From: Cytobacillus depressus
Lineage (GTDB): Bacteria > Bacillota > Bacilli > Bacillales > Cytobacillaceae
DNA length: 64,000 bases
Assembly (NCBI RefSeq): GCF_008923245.1
Contig: NZ_WBOS01000007.1
Coordinates: forward strand, 62,001 to 126,000
Reading direction: 5' to 3'
Part shown: piece after piece, positions 62,270 through 64,000 of the stretch
How positions within the stretch are numbered: the stretch's first letter is position 1
Layout of the letters: every line of letters begins with the position of its first letter
Made by a program: the position numbers and the translations under genes
Notes under the pieces: model-generated
The model's input: only the letters and a program-made list of their open reading frames with translations
Database searches by the model: none
What the model was told of the DNA's origin: nothing

Positions 62270-63055
62270 TTACCTGCTTTTTTTACCATAACTAACTTGA
62301 AGACCAGCTGTAACGTCCATTTGAATGCCATATTGAGGAATGGGATAACGCAATCCGTTTCGACTTAAATGTTCTAATCCGTCTAAGGCTTTTAATAAGT
62401 CTTCTGGAGGTAATGCCATTAACATTTCTTCATCCAACACCCCGCCATACCTTCGCTCCGCAAAACAGGGAATGGATAAGCTTGGTTTTCTAGTAGCAAG
62501 GGCACGTCCCCATGAGTCTGCACATGACGATTCGCCAACTACACTCCATTCAAATTTTTCATAGTTTTTCCACTGTAATCCGTTAATAAAAAGAATCATT
62601 TGGCCAGGGGTCCCATATAGTAAACAAATATCCGGGTCTGCTAATCTATTAGAGGTGAGCGGAGAAACGGCCATAGCTTCATATTTTCCATATGGAACGA
62701 CCGTCATAGCTTGTTGGTGAGCAGAAGAATCTTGTTGATTTTCAAACCAAACCCCTTCCATTTCCTTTCCTGAAAGCCATTCTTCGTTTCTTGGATGTAA
62801 TCCCAAGACAACTTGACACTGTGGGCCTACAAGATCTTCTGCCGTTATTCCAACTGTCCATCCTAATCGTGCTGCTTGTGCGACAATTTGATCGGTCGTG
62901 TGAATGTTTTTTGGACGGCGAATTTTTGGTATTGATTCCATATCTTCTTTCTTCTCAAACATCTTCATCCCGATAGGAATTGTTTTAAATTTTAAGTATT
63001 GATAAAGTCTATTTACAATTTCTGACCAATCGTAAACCTTTTCTACCTTTGCCAT
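62270..63055 (-). CDS. DUF169-family protein
   Basis: 261 residues of DUF169. Typical are IPIGMKMFEKKEDM near the N-terminus, IVAQAARLGWTVGI, VVPYGKYEAMAVSPL, ADPDICLLYGTPGQMILF and ALATRKPSLSIPCFAERRYGG. The family has conserved Cys residues and is found near acyl-CoA and aromatic-compound catabolic genes; function unknown. The original C-terminal part of the operon was lost with the ligase. Divergent from the LysR regulator, 154 bp away. Confidence 0.75.
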   Translation of the reverse strand: MAKVEKVYDWSEIVNRLYQYLKFKTIPIGMKMFEKKEDMESIPKIRRPKNIHTTDQIVAQAARLGWTVGITAEDLVGPQCQVVLGLHPRNEEWLSGKEMEGVWFENQQDSSAHQQAMTVVPYGKYEAMAVSPLTSNRLADPDICLLYGTPGQMILFINGLQWKNYEKFEWSVVGESSCADSWGRALATRKPSLSIPCFAERRYGGVLDEEMLMALPPEDLLKALDGLEHLSRNGLRYPIPQYGIQMDVTAGLQVSYGKKSR

Positions 63056-63148
63056 TTTTATACCTCATTTCTACCATTAGATTTCATTAGCTTTTAACTA
63101 TTTTCTAAATTTACTAAATATTCATTTTTATTTAATCATGTTAGCTGA

Positions 63149-63178
63149 TATAATGTAAAATATCAATATTCAATATTT
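63149..63178. promoter_or_regulatory. LysR-type divergent control region
   Basis: TATAAT at 63149-63154 is a good -10. AAATAT-N9-ATATTT at 63158-63178 is an AT-rich dyad of the T-N11-A style used by LysR regulators. It lies between the DUF169 gene and the regulator, so it may control both. AT-richness makes chance matches likely. Confidence 0.4.
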
Positions 63179-63209
63179 ATATAAATTTTGCCTATGGATG
63201 GTGAACAAA

Positions 63210-64000
63210 TTGCGAATAGAGCAACTGATGTATGTTGTTGAAATCGCTAGAACGGGGTCAATCTCTGCAGCTGCTGAACGTCTGCATGTATCGCAACCAA
63301 GTATTAGTCAAGGAATTTCATCATTAGAAGTAGAATTAGGGATAAAACTGTTTATACGTTCAAAAGTTGGTGCCTTACCAACTGAATCTGGAAAATCAGT
63401 CATTTTTAAAGCACAAGAAATCCTAAACAAAGTAGAAGAATTACAAGAAATAGCAAATACTGAATATTCACTTTTAAAGGGGCGTTTATCAATCGCAGCT
63501 ATTGCCGGCATTAGTACGAGTATATTGCCCAAAACTTTAGTTTCATTTAAGAAGAAGTATCCTGGTATTGAACTTGAAATTATCGAGGAAGATTCTCACA
63601 TCATTAGACAACTTGTAAATGATGGAAAAACTGACATTGGTTTAATAGGTGGAGAGTATAACGATTCGAATCTTGTTTGCGGCAAGCTTTTTCGTACTGT
63701 AGCTATAGCATGCGTTGGAAAACATTCAATTTTTGCTAAGAGAGAGGCTATTTCAATAAAAGAGGTCATTAACCATCCTGTCATTTGTTCATCAGAAGCT
63801 CTTAAAAATATTTTAAATAAACACGGAAATCCAAACTATTTAATCAAATCAAAGAACTTAGAGGCAGCCAAGCATATCATTGCCCAAGGCATAGCCATTG
63901 GCTTTTATACTGAAATGTCTTTAAAAGTAGACCCCTACGTCCAAACTGGTGATATCATACCATTAGAAATTTCGGATGAGACAATAGCGGTTGATTATTC
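63210..64000 (+). CDS. LysR-family transcriptional regulator (3' end outside window)
   Basis: 263 residues are visible and the frame is open at the window end. The N-terminal winged helix-turn-helix reads EIARTGSISAAAERLHVSQPSISQGISSLE, and the effector-binding domain begins with LKGRLSIAAIAGI and TDIGLIGGE. TTG start at 63210 with GGATGG 8 nt upstream (in-frame ATG at 63198 is the alternative). It is divergent from the DUF169 operon and probably controls it. Confidence 0.9.
   Translation, partial: MRIEQLMYVVEIARTGSISAAAERLHVSQPSISQGISSLEVELGIKLFIRSKVGALPTESGKSVIFKAQEILNKVEELQEIANTEYSLLKGRLSIAAIAGISTSILPKTLVSFKKKYPGIELEIIEEDSHIIRQLVNDGKTDIGLIGGEYNDSNLVCGKLFRTVAIACVGKHSIFAKREAISIKEVINHPVICSSEALKNILNKHGNPNYLIKSKNLEAAKHIIAQGIAIGFYTEMSLKVDPYVQTGDIIPLEISDETIAVDY

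Overview
The window looks like chromosome of a low-GC, spore-former-type Bacillaceae (Bacillus sensu lato). The grounds are strong AGGAGG-type ribosome binding sites with frequent TTG and GTG starts, intrinsic terminators, Zur and Fur boxes of the Bacillus 7-1-7 type, a ykkC (guanidine-I) riboswitch, and proteins that read like Bacillus NrnB, ZagA/YciC, YcgQ/YcgR, RpsN2 and CdaR/PucR-type regulators. I saw no rRNA, tRNA, CRISPR array or intact transposase. Genes are dense and mostly on the minus strand. Assignments rest on reading the protein sequences by eye; no database search was run.

Layout. 1-6.0 kb: a partial sugar/glycerol-phosphate-type ABC ATPase, a small membrane protein, a YtcJ-type amidohydrolase, an eight-copy 52-bp tandem repeat, and a three-gene polar amino acid ABC importer. 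6.4-17.7 kb: an amino acid (probably lysine) catabolic island: lysine 6-dehydrogenase, two CdaR/PucR-type regulators, an NSS transporter with a 35-residue MetS-like partner, an Asp/Glu-racemase-like protein, a DAO-family flavoprotein, an aldehyde dehydrogenase and an aminotransferase. 17.9-20 kb: CorA and a GNAT protein. 20.1-29.8 kb: a metal-flavoured membrane cluster (HupE-like protein with an EF-hand, YcgR/YcgQ pair, membrane protein) and a secreted 1786-residue PHP metallohydrolase. 30.6-35.4 kb: NrnB, then a Zur-boxed operon (zinc-independent S14, unknown protein, flavoprotein, ZagA). 35.9-38.3 kb: a Fur-boxed feoA-feoB-Cys-rich operon.

38.5-55.1 kb is the most unusual part. Two operons are each preceded by a consensus sigma-54 promoter, and each lies divergent to its own sigma-54 activator. 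The first encodes an RraA-like protein, a dipeptide-type ABC importer, a nitrilase-family amidase, an M20 peptidase with a large in-frame internal deletion, and a creatininase-family protein; its likely activator has a PrpR-type sensor domain. The second encodes a glutathione-independent formaldehyde dehydrogenase and an aquaporin-family channel; its activator is AcoR-like. The dyad upstream activator sites sit at the same distance (52 bp) from the -24 element in both.

55.1-59.1 kb holds gene debris (a GNAT fragment, a BASS-transporter tail, a group II intron domain V), a guanidine riboswitch with its SMR exporter pair, and a fused GNAT/class V aminotransferase. 59.1-64 kb is a LysR-controlled cluster: peptide-binding lipoprotein, intact M20 amidohydrolase, the frameshifted tail of an AMP-forming ligase, and a DUF169 protein. 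The general theme is scavenging and catabolism of amino acids, peptides and amides, plus metal homeostasis.
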